Below are positions 1-8,649 of a stretch of 64,000 nucleotides of DNA, one piece after another (position 1 is the stretch's first letter; each line of letters starts with the position of its first letter). Below the pieces are notes generated by a model. The model had not been told where the DNA came from and searched no databases. It saw nothing but the letters and a program-made list of their open reading frames with translations. Source of the DNA: Herpetosiphonaceae bacterium. Lineage in GTDB: Bacteria; Chloroflexota; Chloroflexia; Chloroflexales; Herpetosiphonaceae. The stretch lies in NCBI GenBank assembly GCA_026003835.1, contig BPHZ01000002.1, forward strand, positions 62,001 through 126,000, read 5' to 3'. Both the position numbers and the translations under genes were made by a program.

Positions 1-139
1 AGGCGTCGGCTGCGCTATCGATGGCGCGGTAGCTCAGCCGCTTCTCGCCATAGATGACAAACTCTTTGTCAGGGTGCTCAGCGGCTCGTCTACGCAGCAC
101 TTCCCCAACGGTCAGGGAACCAAGCTCGGAGAGATCCAT
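1..139 (-). CDS. Acyl-CoA synthetase (AMP-forming), N-terminal fragment
   Basis: This is the first 46 codons of a gene that runs off the left edge. The reading MDLSELGSLTVGEVLRRRAA followed by EHPDKEFVIYGEKRLSYRAI is the classic opening of class I adenylate-forming enzymes (acyl- or aryl-CoA synthetases), which activate carboxylic acids with ATP and transfer them to CoA. The ATG at 139 is preceded by AGGAGG at good spacing. It lies downstream of leuC on the same strand, so it is probably co-transcribed. The ATP-binding and catalytic motifs lie outside the window, so the substrate cannot be inferred. Confidence 0.72.
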   Translation of the reverse strand, partial: MDLSELGSLTVGEVLRRRAAEHPDKEFVIYGEKRLSYRAIDSAADA

Positions 140-308
140 ACCCACTCCTCCTGCACAACCTCTTGGTAGTCAACAAGAAAGATGTCCGCGCCGAGCGCGT
201 AGTCGGCCTGCAGCAGCTCCTGCAGCTCGCGCGTGCCCTCGTAAATGACGGCGCCACGGGCGTTGCGGACGGAGCCACCGAGAACTCTGTGGCGACGTGA
301 TCAAGCAC
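112..308 (-). pseudogene. Small frameshifted ORF between leuC and the acyl-CoA synthetase
   Basis: A GTG at 308 overlaps the leuC stop codon and opens the reading MLDHVATEFS. After about ten codons the coding-like frame moves to one containing RGAVIYEGTRELQELLQADY and ends at TGA 112-114. Adding one G to the GG run at 278-279 would join the two frames into a protein of about 65 residues. YEGTRE resembles the C-terminal segment of acyl-CoA dehydrogenases, but the piece is too short to assign. It could be a real gene with a one-base sequence error, a remnant, or chance. Coupling to leuC by stop/start overlap is the best argument that it was translated. Confidence 0.3.
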
Positions 309-1630
309 TAACCTTCGACGCCGGCGAAGACCTGCTCAGGGACGAGGTCCAGCTCCTCGGGGCTGGCGAGGCGGCCAAGCACCGCGGAGGCGGCGGCGAT
401 AGCAGGGCCGGCCAGGAAAACCTCGGCGTCGAGCGCGCCAACGCGGCCCCGGAAGTTTCGATTGGTGGTGGTCAGCACGCGCTCGCCACTCGCAGCAACA
501 CCCAGGTGTCCACCGATACAGGCGCCGCATGACGAGGGTGAAATGATGCAGCCGGCTTCGTGGAAGATCTCGATCAACCCCTCTTTGAGCGCCTGGTGAT
601 AGACCTGTTCGGAGCCGGGGACGATTAGCACTCTGGTATCTTTATGGACCTGGCGTCCGCGCAAGACTGCCGCAGCGATGCGCAGATCTTCGATCCAGCC
701 GTTCGTACAGTAGCCGATCATAACCTGATCGAGCTTGACGTTCTCCCTGGCCGCTACAGAGATGGGCCTGGTGTTCTCCGGCAGATGGGGGTAGGCAACT
801 TGCGGCTCCACACTGGTAACATCGATCTCGACGATCTTCTCATACTGGGCGTCCGGGTCGGAGAAGAGGTAGTGACGCTCGGCGCGCAGCTCCTCGGCCC
901 GGTCGCGTCCGGCCTTGGCCGCATACCAGGCCCAGGCCGTCTCATCGGGCGCCACAATGCCCGATTTGGCGCCGGCTTCGATCGCCATATTTGCCATTGT
1001 AAAGCGCTCGTGCATCGGCATAGCCTCGACGACCGGGCCACAATACTCCAGTGCTCCGTAGATTGCGCCGTCGACGCCAATGCGGTGGATGGTCTCAAGA
1101 ATAATATCTTTCGCCGTCACCCAGGGATTGCGCTTGCCCGTGTAGATGAGCTTAATGCTCTCCGGGACGCGCATCCAAAACTCGCCAAGCGCCCAGATCG
1201 CCGCGATATCGGTGGAGCCGGCGCCTGTGCTGAAGGCGCCGATGCCACCATACGTGCATGTGTGGGAGTCGCCGCCGATCACAATATCGCCGGGAGCCAC
1301 CAGCCCGCGCTCAAGCAGCACGACATGCTCGATGCCGGCTCGCCCGACTTCAAACCAAACGGCGCCATACTTCTGCGCAAACTCTTTGACCTCTTTGACC
1401 AGATTTGCAGTGCGGATGTCTTTGGCAGGGGTAAAATGGTCGGGCACCATGATGACTTTCTTCGGGTCGAACAGCTGGGTGGCGCCCATCTTTTGAAACT
1501 CATGCACTGAAATGATACCCGAAAGCTCGTTGACCATCGCTACGTCAACGCGGGCATTGATAAACGCCCCTGGCACAACATCTTGGTCGCAATGAGCGGC
1601 CAGGATCTTCTCCGTTATTGTTTTTCCCAT
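308..1630 (-). CDS. leuC: 3-isopropylmalate dehydratase / homoaconitase-type large subunit
   Basis: A 440-residue aconitase-superfamily enzyme that isomerises 2-isopropylmalate to 3-isopropylmalate or catalyses a homologous hydro-lyase step. The three [4Fe-4S] ligands are visible: Cys308 in YCTNGW, and Cys368 and Cys371 in SCGACIGGH. GGDSHTCTYGG (around residue 119) and TNRNFRGRVG (around 389) are the standard active-site blocks. Length fits the short bacterial/archaeal LeuC type that works with a separate LeuD. No LeuD follows in the window. The upstream LeuA-like gene on the same strand, about 110 bp away, supports a leucine or related 2-oxoacid elongation pathway. Substrate specificity is not readable from the sequence. 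Confidence 0.88.
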   Translation of the reverse strand: MGKTITEKILAAHCDQDVVPGAFINARVDVAMVNELSGIISVHEFQKMGATQLFDPKKVIMVPDHFTPAKDIRTANLVKEVKEFAQKYGAVWFEVGRAGIEHVVLLERGLVAPGDIVIGGDSHTCTYGGIGAFSTGAGSTDIAAIWALGEFWMRVPESIKLIYTGKRNPWVTAKDIILETIHRIGVDGAIYGALEYCGPVVEAMPMHERFTMANMAIEAGAKSGIVAPDETAWAWYAAKAGRDRAEELRAERHYLFSDPDAQYEKIVEIDVTSVEPQVAYPHLPENTRPISVAARENVKLDQVMIGYCTNGWIEDLRIAAAVLRGRQVHKDTRVLIVPGSEQVYHQALKEGLIEIFHEAGCIISPSSCGACIGGHLGVAASGERVLTTTNRNFRGRVGALDAEVFLAGPAIAAASAVLGRLASPEELDLVPEQVFAGVEG

Positions 1631-1738
1631 TGCAGGAACTCCTTCGTTCTCAACCGGACGGCGCCGCCTCGACGATAGCCGGAGGACGGCCGGTACCGGC
1701 CCTTTTTGTGCGATCCCGGCGCTGGGGCGCCAGGCCGG

Positions 1739-2986
1739 CTAAGCTGACGTTGTTGCCGAGTGCTGCTGAGTGGCCGAGTGCTGCTGGGCGATTTCCAGGA
1801 TCTCCGCACTGGTCAGCAAGCGATTGGAACGTTTGGCAGCGGCGAGCACTGCATTCACAAGCTCATCGGAGTCGCCAAGCTGGCGCTGCTGCAGCCAGAA
1901 ACGCACATTTGAGGCGCCGCTCATCGGCCCGATCTCGATATCCTGATGCCGCCCAACCATGCTGGCGGGAACGCCTGAGTAGACTCGGTCGGCGAGCCAG
2001 GCATCACCCTTGTGCTGCGCTTTGACCACAGCTGCGGCATGGACCCCTGTGGCAGTCCTGAAGGCATCGGCCCCGAGGACAGGGTAGTTTGGGGGAATAG
2101 CAACGCCGACCGCCTCGCTGACGAGACGCGCGTACTCGGGCAGCTTGCTGATATCGTGATCGTAGAGGCCGAGTAGTTTCATGTTGACCAGTAGCAGCTC
2201 AATCGGCGTGTTGCCGCAACGCTCCCCGATGCCCAGCGCCGCCCCATGGGCGCGATCGGCGCCGGCGACGTAGGCGGCCAGGGTATTGGCGATGTCCAGG
2301 CCGCGGTCGCGGTGGCCGTGCCAGTCGATCTTGATATCGGGGCCGACAACGCTGCGCACAAAGCGCACCAGCGCCGCAGCGCCCTCGGGCGTGGCATGCC
2401 CGACGGTGTCGGAGATGCAGACGCGATAGGCGCCGCATTCGACCGCCAGCGAGTAGAGCTTGCGCAGATGCTCGGGCTGGGCGCGCGTGGTGTCCTCGGT
2501 CACGTACATGACCGGCAACCCCTCCTTAACGGCAAAGCTGACCGCCTCTTCGGTCAGCTTCAGCAGTTGGTCGAGCGTCCATCCCTCGGCGTACTGGCGA
2601 ATCGGGCTGGAGCCAAGGAAGGCGGCGACCTCGATGGGCCGGCCGACCTCTTGGGAGATGCGCACTGCCGGCTCAATGTCGCTGCGCAGTGTCCTACAGG
2701 CAACGTAGAGGTCGATGGGCAGTCGCTGATCGACAACCTCCTTCGCCAGTGCGCGTACGTCGTTATACTGCCTGGCGCTGGCGCCCGGCAGACCGATGTC
2801 CGCGCAGTGGATGCCAAGCTCAACCATCAGGTGTAGGATCTTGAGCTTTTGCTCGATAGGTGGATCGATTACCGAAGGGGACTGCAGGCCATCGCGCAGG
2901 GTTTCATCAGCGACATGAGGCTTGCTTGTCGGTCGCCAGTCGCCCTCTGCGACATTCCAATCATAGATCAACGTTTGCTCGTCCAA
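1739..2986 (-). CDS. 2-isopropylmalate / homocitrate synthase family protein
   Basis: An HMGL-like TIM-barrel condensing enzyme of 415 residues that probably joins acetyl-CoA to a 2-oxoacid as the first step before the leuC product acts. The N-terminal metal and substrate motif is DETLRDGLQ (canonical DxTLRDGxQ). A later block, WHGHRDRGLDIAN followed by GIGERCGNTPIE, carries the metal-binding HxH and the glycine-rich loop of the family. The frame stays open to 3259, but I place the start at the TTG at 2986: AAAGGAG sits 6-7 bases upstream, and the longer form would overlap the upstream small gene with poor sequence. The C-terminus is short, without the regulatory LeuA dimer domain, so leucine feedback through that domain is not expected. 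It could instead be a citramalate or homocitrate synthase. Confidence 0.78.
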   Translation of the reverse strand: MDEQTLIYDWNVAEGDWRPTSKPHVADETLRDGLQSPSVIDPPIEQKLKILHLMVELGIHCADIGLPGASARQYNDVRALAKEVVDQRLPIDLYVACRTLRSDIEPAVRISQEVGRPIEVAAFLGSSPIRQYAEGWTLDQLLKLTEEAVSFAVKEGLPVMYVTEDTTRAQPEHLRKLYSLAVECGAYRVCISDTVGHATPEGAAALVRFVRSVVGPDIKIDWHGHRDRGLDIANTLAAYVAGADRAHGAALGIGERCGNTPIELLLVNMKLLGLYDHDISKLPEYARLVSEAVGVAIPPNYPVLGADAFRTATGVHAAAVVKAQHKGDAWLADRVYSGVPASMVGRHQDIEIGPMSGASNVRFWLQQRQLGDSDELVNAVLAAAKRSNRLLTSAEILEIAQQHSATQQHSATTSA

Positions 2987-3119
2987 TGGGTTGTCTCCTT
3001 TGACAGTCCATGACGAAGAAAAGCGACGGGGTGAAACGATTGCCCGGTGGTCCGTATTGTACAAAGTTACCGTCGTGCTGGCAAGCCGGCCACCTGCCGG
3101 CTTCTGAGATCCCTCTGCT

Positions 3120-3365
3120 TCAGGCGCCGTGTTCGCCGGCGAGCTGTTGCCGCCATGCTGCCCAGCGGGCGTGAAGATCTTCGAGTGTGCGGCCTGCTGG
3201 ATAGTAGCTGCCGTCATCCGTAACGACGACGGCCCGGATGTTGGCGGGGATGCGTCCATAGGTGCGCAGAATATGTCGATCCCAGGCGCGCCGGTAGCGC
3301 ATCACGGCGACAATCTGCCCAAATGGGATGTTGAGCCCGTCGTAGCCGAGCCAGAGCTTATCCAT
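3120..3365 (-). CDS. Conserved-looking hypothetical protein, 81 aa
   Basis: A compact 81-residue protein (starts MDKLWLGYDGLNIPFGQIVA) with a normal GC-rich codon style and an aromatic- and Arg-rich composition. No signal peptide or membrane segment is visible and no family was recognised. It sits upstream of the LeuA-like gene on the same strand with a gap of about 130 bp and could share its transcript. The segment RRAWDRHILRTYGRIPANIR is basic and could contact nucleic acid, but that is speculation. Confidence 0.55.
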   Translation of the reverse strand: MDKLWLGYDGLNIPFGQIVAVMRYRRAWDRHILRTYGRIPANIRAVVVTDDGSYYPAGRTLEDLHARWAAWRQQLAGEHGA

Positions 3366-3513
3366 AAGCGTTAACTGATCGTGGTCATCGATAGGCTGTT
3401 AGCCGTTAGCCCCATTGCTAACCTCGATATCTCAGGCCCGCACCTACGTGGCGAGCATACCTGCGGTGACATCTCCAGGGGATCGACGAAAAGCTCACAG
3501 CTCAGATCCTGTC

Positions 3514-4614
3514 TTAGCCTCGCTCGTCGCCCATTGAGATACCAAGGGCGCGAGCGGTGCTGATGAGATCGCTATCAACTGGGACGCCGCGGACGATGCC
3601 GGCGACCTCGCGCAGCGGGACCGTTGTCAGCTGGCCGCAGCGCAGCGCCACCATCTGACCAAACTTCCGTTCGGCGATAGCCTTGGCTGCAGCGACGCCG
3701 AAGCGTGTTGCCAGCACACGATCGGAAGGGGTCGGCGAGCCGCCGCGCTGCAGGTGTCCAAGCACGACGACGCGTGTCTCTTTGCCGGTGCGCCGCTGGA
3801 CCTCCTCGGCGACGCTCTGGCCGATACCACCCAGCCGTTTTTCATGCTCCGACTGATAAACTGCTGTTCCTCCCGCCGGTGTAGCTCCCTCGGCGACGAC
3901 GATGATGCTGAACTCCGTGCCGTGCGCCTCACGCTCGAGAATTTTATCGGCAACAGCCTCAAAGGTAAAAGGGATCTCCGGGATCAAGATCACATCGGCG
4001 CCGCCGCCGATACCGGCGTAGAGCGCGATCCAGCCGGCGTGGCGACCCATAACTTCGAGGACCATCACGCGATCGTGGCTGGCCGCTGTTGAGTGTAGGC
4101 GATCGATAGCATCGGTAGCGACCCACAGCGCCGTGTGGAAGCCGAAGGTCATATCCGTCCCGCCAAGATCATTGTCGATGGTCTTGGGGACGCCGACTGT
4201 CGGCACGCCGTTCTCATAGAGATCCAGCGCGATCGCCTGGCTCCCCTCGCCACCAAGAACGACAAGGCCATCGATGCGCAGCTTGCGGACGGTCTCACAC
4301 ACGGCGTTGAGCGCCGCTGGATCGTGAACCCGCCTGCCCTCGACAATCTCAAATGATGAGAAATGTCCTTTGTTCGTACTGCCGAGGATCGTCCCGCCCA
4401 TCGGCAGCAGCCCGCGAACGTCCGATAGGTCAAGCGGACGGATCTTCGGTTTCCCAATCAGGCCCTCGAAGCCATCCTCGACGCCGTACACATCCCAGCC
4501 AAACTCAAGTCTGGCCGTCTTGACAAACGCGCGGATGACTGCATTCAGGCCAGGGGCATCGCCCCCGCTCGTCAGCAGGGCAACACGGCGAATTGGCCCT
4601 GATGAGGTCATCAT
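3514..4614 (-). CDS. pfkA: 6-phosphofructokinase (predicted ATP-dependent, PfkA group III-like)
   Basis: Phosphorylates fructose 6-phosphate to fructose 1,6-bisphosphate in glycolysis. Family blocks are all present: LLTSGGDAPGLNA at the N-terminus, VLGGEGSQ, PKTIDNDLGG with the catalytic Asp, VMGRHAGW, and LGHLQRGGSPT near the end. The glycine in GGEGS, where PPi enzymes carry Asp, predicts ATP use. The lysine in PKTIDND is typical of the PPi and mixed group III enzymes known from actinobacteria. The start is the ATG at 4614 (ATG at 4611 is equally possible), just after AGGAGGT. The reading frame upstream is open to 4770 but is not protein-like. Length, 366 residues, is normal for group III. 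A TGnTATAAT promoter lies about 30 bases upstream. Confidence 0.93.
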   Translation of the reverse strand: MMTSSGPIRRVALLTSGGDAPGLNAVIRAFVKTARLEFGWDVYGVEDGFEGLIGKPKIRPLDLSDVRGLLPMGGTILGSTNKGHFSSFEIVEGRRVHDPAALNAVCETVRKLRIDGLVVLGGEGSQAIALDLYENGVPTVGVPKTIDNDLGGTDMTFGFHTALWVATDAIDRLHSTAASHDRVMVLEVMGRHAGWIALYAGIGGGADVILIPEIPFTFEAVADKILEREAHGTEFSIIVVAEGATPAGGTAVYQSEHEKRLGGIGQSVAEEVQRRTGKETRVVVLGHLQRGGSPTPSDRVLATRFGVAAAKAIAERKFGQMVALRCGQLTTVPLREVAGIVRGVPVDSDLISTARALGISMGDERG

Positions 4615-4645
4615 GGCACCTCCTGTGCTATCAATGCCTACTTCG

Positions 4646-4651
4646 ATTATA
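4646..4651 (-). promoter_or_regulatory. Extended -10 promoter of pfkA
   Basis: On the minus strand the sequence reads TGCTATAAT, a perfect -10 hexamer with the TG extension. It lies about 30 bases upstream of the pfkA start, leaving a very short leader. No good -35 hexamer was seen, which is usual for extended -10 promoters. Confidence 0.55.
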
Positions 4652-4902
4652 GCACGATGCGCGGCTCGCTTCTCTGCCGTGTATCGTGAGATTGCGTATA
4701 TCCGGCACACGGATAGCCGAAGACAGAGATAGGAGGATACCGGGCGAGGAAAACCAGGCGCTGGTATCACAGGCTATCTGCTCTCTACATCTCTTCGTTG
4801 AGCGGCAGGCCTATTATAACCGGCTTTTCACAAATTGGCGAGAGGTTTGCCGCATATATGTGGTAGCATACGATTAACCGGTCTGATAGAAGGAGGATAG
4901 GG

Positions 4903-6183
4903 ATGAAACGAGTTGTGATTGTAGGGATGGGCTTTGGCGGCCTTGAGGCAGCAAGAGCCCTTGCCGGGAAAGGGCTGGATGTTCTGGTTTTGGACCGGCA
5001 AAACTATCACCTGTTTCAGCCGCTGCTCTATCAGGTGGCGACGGCGACCCTTGAGGCGCCGTCGATTGCCTATCCGATTCGTTCGATCATCCGCAACTGG
5101 CCCGGCGTGCGCTTCCAGATGACTGAGGTCAAAGGTGTGGACCTCGATGCGCGGCAGGTGATCACTGAGGAAGAGTCCATCCCCTACGACTACCTGATCC
5201 TCGCAGTCGGCAGCGTGACGAACTTCTTTGGGATGGAGTCGGTTAAACAGAGTAGTTATGACCTGAAGCGCCTGGCTGATGCCACCGCGCTACGCAATCA
5301 CATTCTGACGATGTACGAGCGCGCTGCACAGGAGGACGATCCTGAGAAGCGCAAAGCGCTGATGACCTTCGTCGTCGTCGGTGGTGGGCCAACCGGCGTT
5401 GAGTTCAGCGGCGCGCTTGCCGAGCTGGCCCGCTGGGTATTGGTCAAGGATTACCCTGAGCTGCACAATGAGCGACCACGGATCATTTTGTTGGAAGCGA
5501 TGGATCGTATTCTGGCGCCGTTTTCCGAGGATCTGCAGCGCTACGCCCTGCATCGCCTGAAGAAGATCGGCGTGGAGGTGCGGCTCAATACTGCTCTGGC
5601 CGGCGCCGAACCCGATAAGGTCTATCTGAAAGACGGCACGGTGATCCCTGCCTACACACTCTTCTGGGCTGCCGGCGTCAGGGCTCATCCCCTGGCTGAG
5701 GCGCTTCCGGTTCCCAAAGCCAAAGCCGGCCGCATTCCGGTACAACAGGATCTCACGATCGCAGGCTATCCCGAGGTCTACGTTATTGGCGATCTGGCGT
5801 ATTTTGAGCAAGACGGCGCACCTCTCCCGATGTTGGCTCCAGTCGCCATGCAAATGGGCCGCTACGCCGGTCAAGCCATCGTCAAGCGCGAGCGTGGCGA
5901 GCGGATGCGGCCCTTCCGATACAGCGATAGGGGCACGATGGCGGTGATCGGGCGCAACGCGGCTATTGCAGAGGTCTTCGGCAGACGCTTTTCGGGCTTT
6001 GTCGCCTGGCTCATCTGGCTGGCCCTGCACCTGGCGATGCTGGTCGGCTTCCGTAACCGTCTGTTGACTCTGATCAATTGGGGCTATGACTACCTGCTCT
6101 TTGAGCGCCAGATCCGGCTTATCACGCGCCAGGAGCGCGAGCGGCAGATCGAGGCGTCTCTGGAGCAAGCCAGGAGCGCGTAG
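4903..6183 (+). CDS. ndh: Type II NADH:quinone oxidoreductase (NDH-2)
   Basis: A 426-residue flavoprotein that oxidises NADH and reduces membrane quinone without pumping protons. Two dinucleotide folds are clear: the FAD site GMGFGGLEAA near residue 8 and the NADH site VVVGGGPTGVEFSG near residue 157. TLFWAAGVRAHPL and YVIGDLAYF are the conserved late FAD blocks. The C-terminus holds a hydrophobic stretch, FVAWLIWLALHLAMLVGFRN, expected to seat the monotopic enzyme on the membrane. AGAAGGAGG precedes the ATG by about 6 bases. It stands alone and is transcribed divergently from pfkA across a 288-bp gap. Confidence 0.92.
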   Translation: MKRVVIVGMGFGGLEAARALAGKGLDVLVLDRQNYHLFQPLLYQVATATLEAPSIAYPIRSIIRNWPGVRFQMTEVKGVDLDARQVITEEESIPYDYLILAVGSVTNFFGMESVKQSSYDLKRLADATALRNHILTMYERAAQEDDPEKRKALMTFVVVGGGPTGVEFSGALAELARWVLVKDYPELHNERPRIILLEAMDRILAPFSEDLQRYALHRLKKIGVEVRLNTALAGAEPDKVYLKDGTVIPAYTLFWAAGVRAHPLAEALPVPKAKAGRIPVQQDLTIAGYPEVYVIGDLAYFEQDGAPLPMLAPVAMQMGRYAGQAIVKRERGERMRPFRYSDRGTMAVIGRNAAIAEVFGRRFSGFVAWLIWLALHLAMLVGFRNRLLTLINWGYDYLLFERQIRLITRQERERQIEASLEQARSA

Positions 6184-6273
6184 ATACAACCTGCGACTGA
6201 TGAGCATTCTGCGGTGCTGGCGTAGCATGAGACCCAGTGTAAACTATTGTAGATCAGGGAGCATGGAACTGTT

Positions 6274-7653
6274 ATGTCTGAGCACCCACTCCACGATCCT
6301 GCCTATCGCCGCGATCTTGGCGGCGGTCTGGTGCTACGTTGGTCGACTCCGGCGGACTACGAGAGGTTGGCAGAGCTCTATAGCTATGTCTTCCGTGAGC
6401 GGGCTGAGGATCCGCTCAATACGCGGGTAGCTGCGTGGACGCGAGACCTGATAAGTGGGCGCCATCCGCTGATCGAGCCCGGTGATTTTGCGCTGGTCGA
6501 GGAGACAGCCAGGGGAACGATTGTTGCCGCAACCTGTCTGATGTGGCAGGTGTGGGATTACGCCGGCATTTCCTTTCCCATCGGGCGGCCCGAGATCGTC
6601 GCGACTCACCCGGATTACCGCAATCGTGGCCTTATTCGGGCGATCTTTGAACTGATTCACGCCCGCAGCGCCGCGCGCGGCCACATGGCCCAGGCTATTA
6701 CCGGCATCGCCTACTACTACCGCCAGTTTGGCTATGAATATGCGCTTGACCTGAGCGGCACCCGTAGGGTCTACCTGAGCGCTATCCCAAAGCTCAAGGA
6801 AGGTGAGCAGGAGCTATATACGTTGCGCGACGCAACGCTGGAGGAACTGCCGCTGGTACTTCAGCTCTACGAGCGTGAGCGGACGCGTGTTGAGGGCGGC
6901 TTTCCGATCCTGGTCTCGACGCGGATTGGCGAGGATTACTGGCGCTTTACCTTTGACGGCCACAGCCCGGAGTCGGGCGAGGGCTGGCGCACACACTTCA
7001 TTCAGGATCGTGAGAGGCAGCCGCTGGGCTATGTGCTGACAAAACATACACGTTGGGATGATATGCTCCCCGTTGTCGGTATGGCGGTTCAGCCTGGCGT
7101 CTCGCTGCTGGCAGTGATGCCGTCGGTGCTGCGAGCGCTCCAGCAGCTGGCGCCGACAGTGCCGACGGGTAGACCTGACGGCCCGTCTGCTAATACCATC
7201 GGCTTTGTGCTGGGCCGGTCGCACCCTGCCTATACAGCGCTGGGCGATTCGCTGGCGTCCAGGTATAACCCGCCCTATGCCTGGTATGTCCGTGTGCCGG
7301 ACCTGCCGGCCTTTATCCGGCATATCGCTCCGGCATTGGAGCAGCGACTGGCGGCGTCGCCATTCAGCGGCCACAGCGGTGAAATGAAGCTGGATTTCTA
7401 CCGCGGCGGACTGCGGCTGGTCTTCGAGAACGGGCGGCTGGCGGCTGCCGAGGATTGGCGGCAGTCACCCGCCTGGGGGCCGCGCCCTCAGGCCGGCTTC
7501 CCGCCGCTGGTCTTCCTTCAACTTCTTTTTGGTCATCGTAGCCTGGCCGAGCTGCGTCACGCTTTCCCCGATGTGTGGGCGGATGATGTTGCCTCGAAAC
7601 TGCTTGATGCGCTCTTCCCGCCCCGCATCTCATGGGTTATGCCGTTGGACTAG
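6274..7653 (+). CDS. GNAT-family N-acetyltransferase, Eis-like architecture
   Basis: A 459-residue protein whose first part carries a GNAT acetyl-CoA site (IGRPEIVATHPDYRNRGLIR, around residues 108-127), with the RNRG turn matching the pyrophosphate-binding Q/RxxGxG/A element. A second GNAT-like segment and a C-terminal SCP2-like region follow, the layout of Eis-type enhanced acetyltransferases, which acetylate amines such as aminoglycosides or protein lysines. The substrate is unknown. It ends only 12 bases before the ABC transporter ATPase gene and is probably in the same operon, which may hint at a shared role in detoxification, though this is inference. Confidence 0.75.
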   Translation: MSEHPLHDPAYRRDLGGGLVLRWSTPADYERLAELYSYVFRERAEDPLNTRVAAWTRDLISGRHPLIEPGDFALVEETARGTIVAATCLMWQVWDYAGISFPIGRPEIVATHPDYRNRGLIRAIFELIHARSAARGHMAQAITGIAYYYRQFGYEYALDLSGTRRVYLSAIPKLKEGEQELYTLRDATLEELPLVLQLYERERTRVEGGFPILVSTRIGEDYWRFTFDGHSPESGEGWRTHFIQDRERQPLGYVLTKHTRWDDMLPVVGMAVQPGVSLLAVMPSVLRALQQLAPTVPTGRPDGPSANTIGFVLGRSHPAYTALGDSLASRYNPPYAWYVRVPDLPAFIRHIAPALEQRLAASPFSGHSGEMKLDFYRGGLRLVFENGRLAAAEDWRQSPAWGPRPQAGFPPLVFLQLLFGHRSLAELRHAFPDVWADDVASKLLDALFPPRISWVMPLD

Positions 7654-7665
7654 GGGTCAACCGGT

Positions 7666-8649
7666 ATGTCGATCCAGGTTGAGCATCTGACCAGGTACTA
7701 CCGTGTCCACCGGAAGGAGCCCGGCCTGCGTAGTTCCATCCGCAACCTTTTCCACCGCCGCTATGAATGTATCAAGGCCGTCGACGATATCAGCTTTGCC
7801 ATCGAGCAGGGCGAGGTCGTCGGCTTCCTGGGCCCCAACGGCGCCGGCAAAACCACGACCCTGAAGATGCTCGCTGGGCTGCTCCATCCCACGGCTGGCC
7901 GCGCCGAGGTGCTCGGCTATACGCCTCACCGGCGTGAGCGGGAATATCTGAAGCAGATAACGCTGGTGATGGGGCAGCGCAATCAGCTTTTCTGGGATTT
8001 ACCGGCCATCGAAACCTTTATCGTCAACCAGGCCATCTACGGCATTCCTGAGCTGCAGTTCCGCCGGACCCTGGACGAGCTGGTTGCGCTTCTGGATCTG
8101 GAACCCCTGTTGACTAAGCAGGTACGCAAGCTCTCACTTGGCGAGCGCATGAAGTGCGAGCTTGCCGCCTCGCTCCTCCACCAGCCGCGCGTCCTTTTCC
8201 TGGATGAGCCTACACTCGGCCTTGATGTCGATGCTCAATCGGCTATCCGTGACTTTATCCGCTGCTACAGTCAGGAGCATAGCGTCACGGTGCTGCTGAC
8301 CAGCCACTACATGGCCGATGTGACCGCTCTCGCCCGCCGCATCCTGGTGATCGACGATGGGCGGCTGATGTATGATGGAAACCTTGAGGCGCTTGTCGAG
8401 AGCACAGCGCCCTACAAACTGCTCCGCCTGACCCTTCAGCAGCCGATTGATGAGATCGATCTGGCGGCGCTCGGCCAGGTGGAGCGATACGAGGGTCTGA
8501 AGGTAACTATACGCGTGCCCCGCCACAGCACCACTGCTGTTGCCGCCCGCGCCCTGGCGCGGCTGCCTATCGCCGATCTGACCATTGAAGATCCGCCGAT
8601 CGAGAAGATTATCAGCGAGGTCTTCCACCAGGGGGTGGTTTATGCGTAA
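7666..8649 (+). CDS. ABC-2 type transporter, ATP-binding subunit
   Basis: A 327-residue ATPase that powers the exporter formed with the next two genes. Walker A is GPNGAGKTTT (around residue 55), the ABC signature is the variant LSLGER, and Walker B is VLFLDEPTLGLD followed by the LTSHYM switch histidine. An extra C-terminal region of about 90 residues follows the nucleotide-binding domain, as in exporter ATPases of the DUF990/ABC-2 group. The stop codon overlaps the next start by 8 bases, implying translational coupling. The substrate is unknown. Members of this three-gene set are often annotated as daunorubicin- or viologen-like exporters on similarity alone. Confidence 0.9.
   Translation: MSIQVEHLTRYYRVHRKEPGLRSSIRNLFHRRYECIKAVDDISFAIEQGEVVGFLGPNGAGKTTTLKMLAGLLHPTAGRAEVLGYTPHRREREYLKQITLVMGQRNQLFWDLPAIETFIVNQAIYGIPELQFRRTLDELVALLDLEPLLTKQVRKLSLGERMKCELAASLLHQPRVLFLDEPTLGLDVDAQSAIRDFIRCYSQEHSVTVLLTSHYMADVTALARRILVIDDGRLMYDGNLEALVESTAPYKLLRLTLQQPIDEIDLAALGQVERYEGLKVTIRVPRHSTTAVAARALARLPIADLTIEDPPIEKIISEVFHQGVVYA

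Noticed and set aside
644..1510. A long open frame on the plus strand opposite leuC.
   Set aside because: It mirrors the leuC codons, lacks protein-like composition, and leuC has clear active-site residues on the minus strand.
2987..3259. An N-terminal extension of the LeuA-like protein.
   Set aside because: The extension overlaps the 81-residue gene and is low-quality sequence; the TTG at 2986 has a ribosome site.
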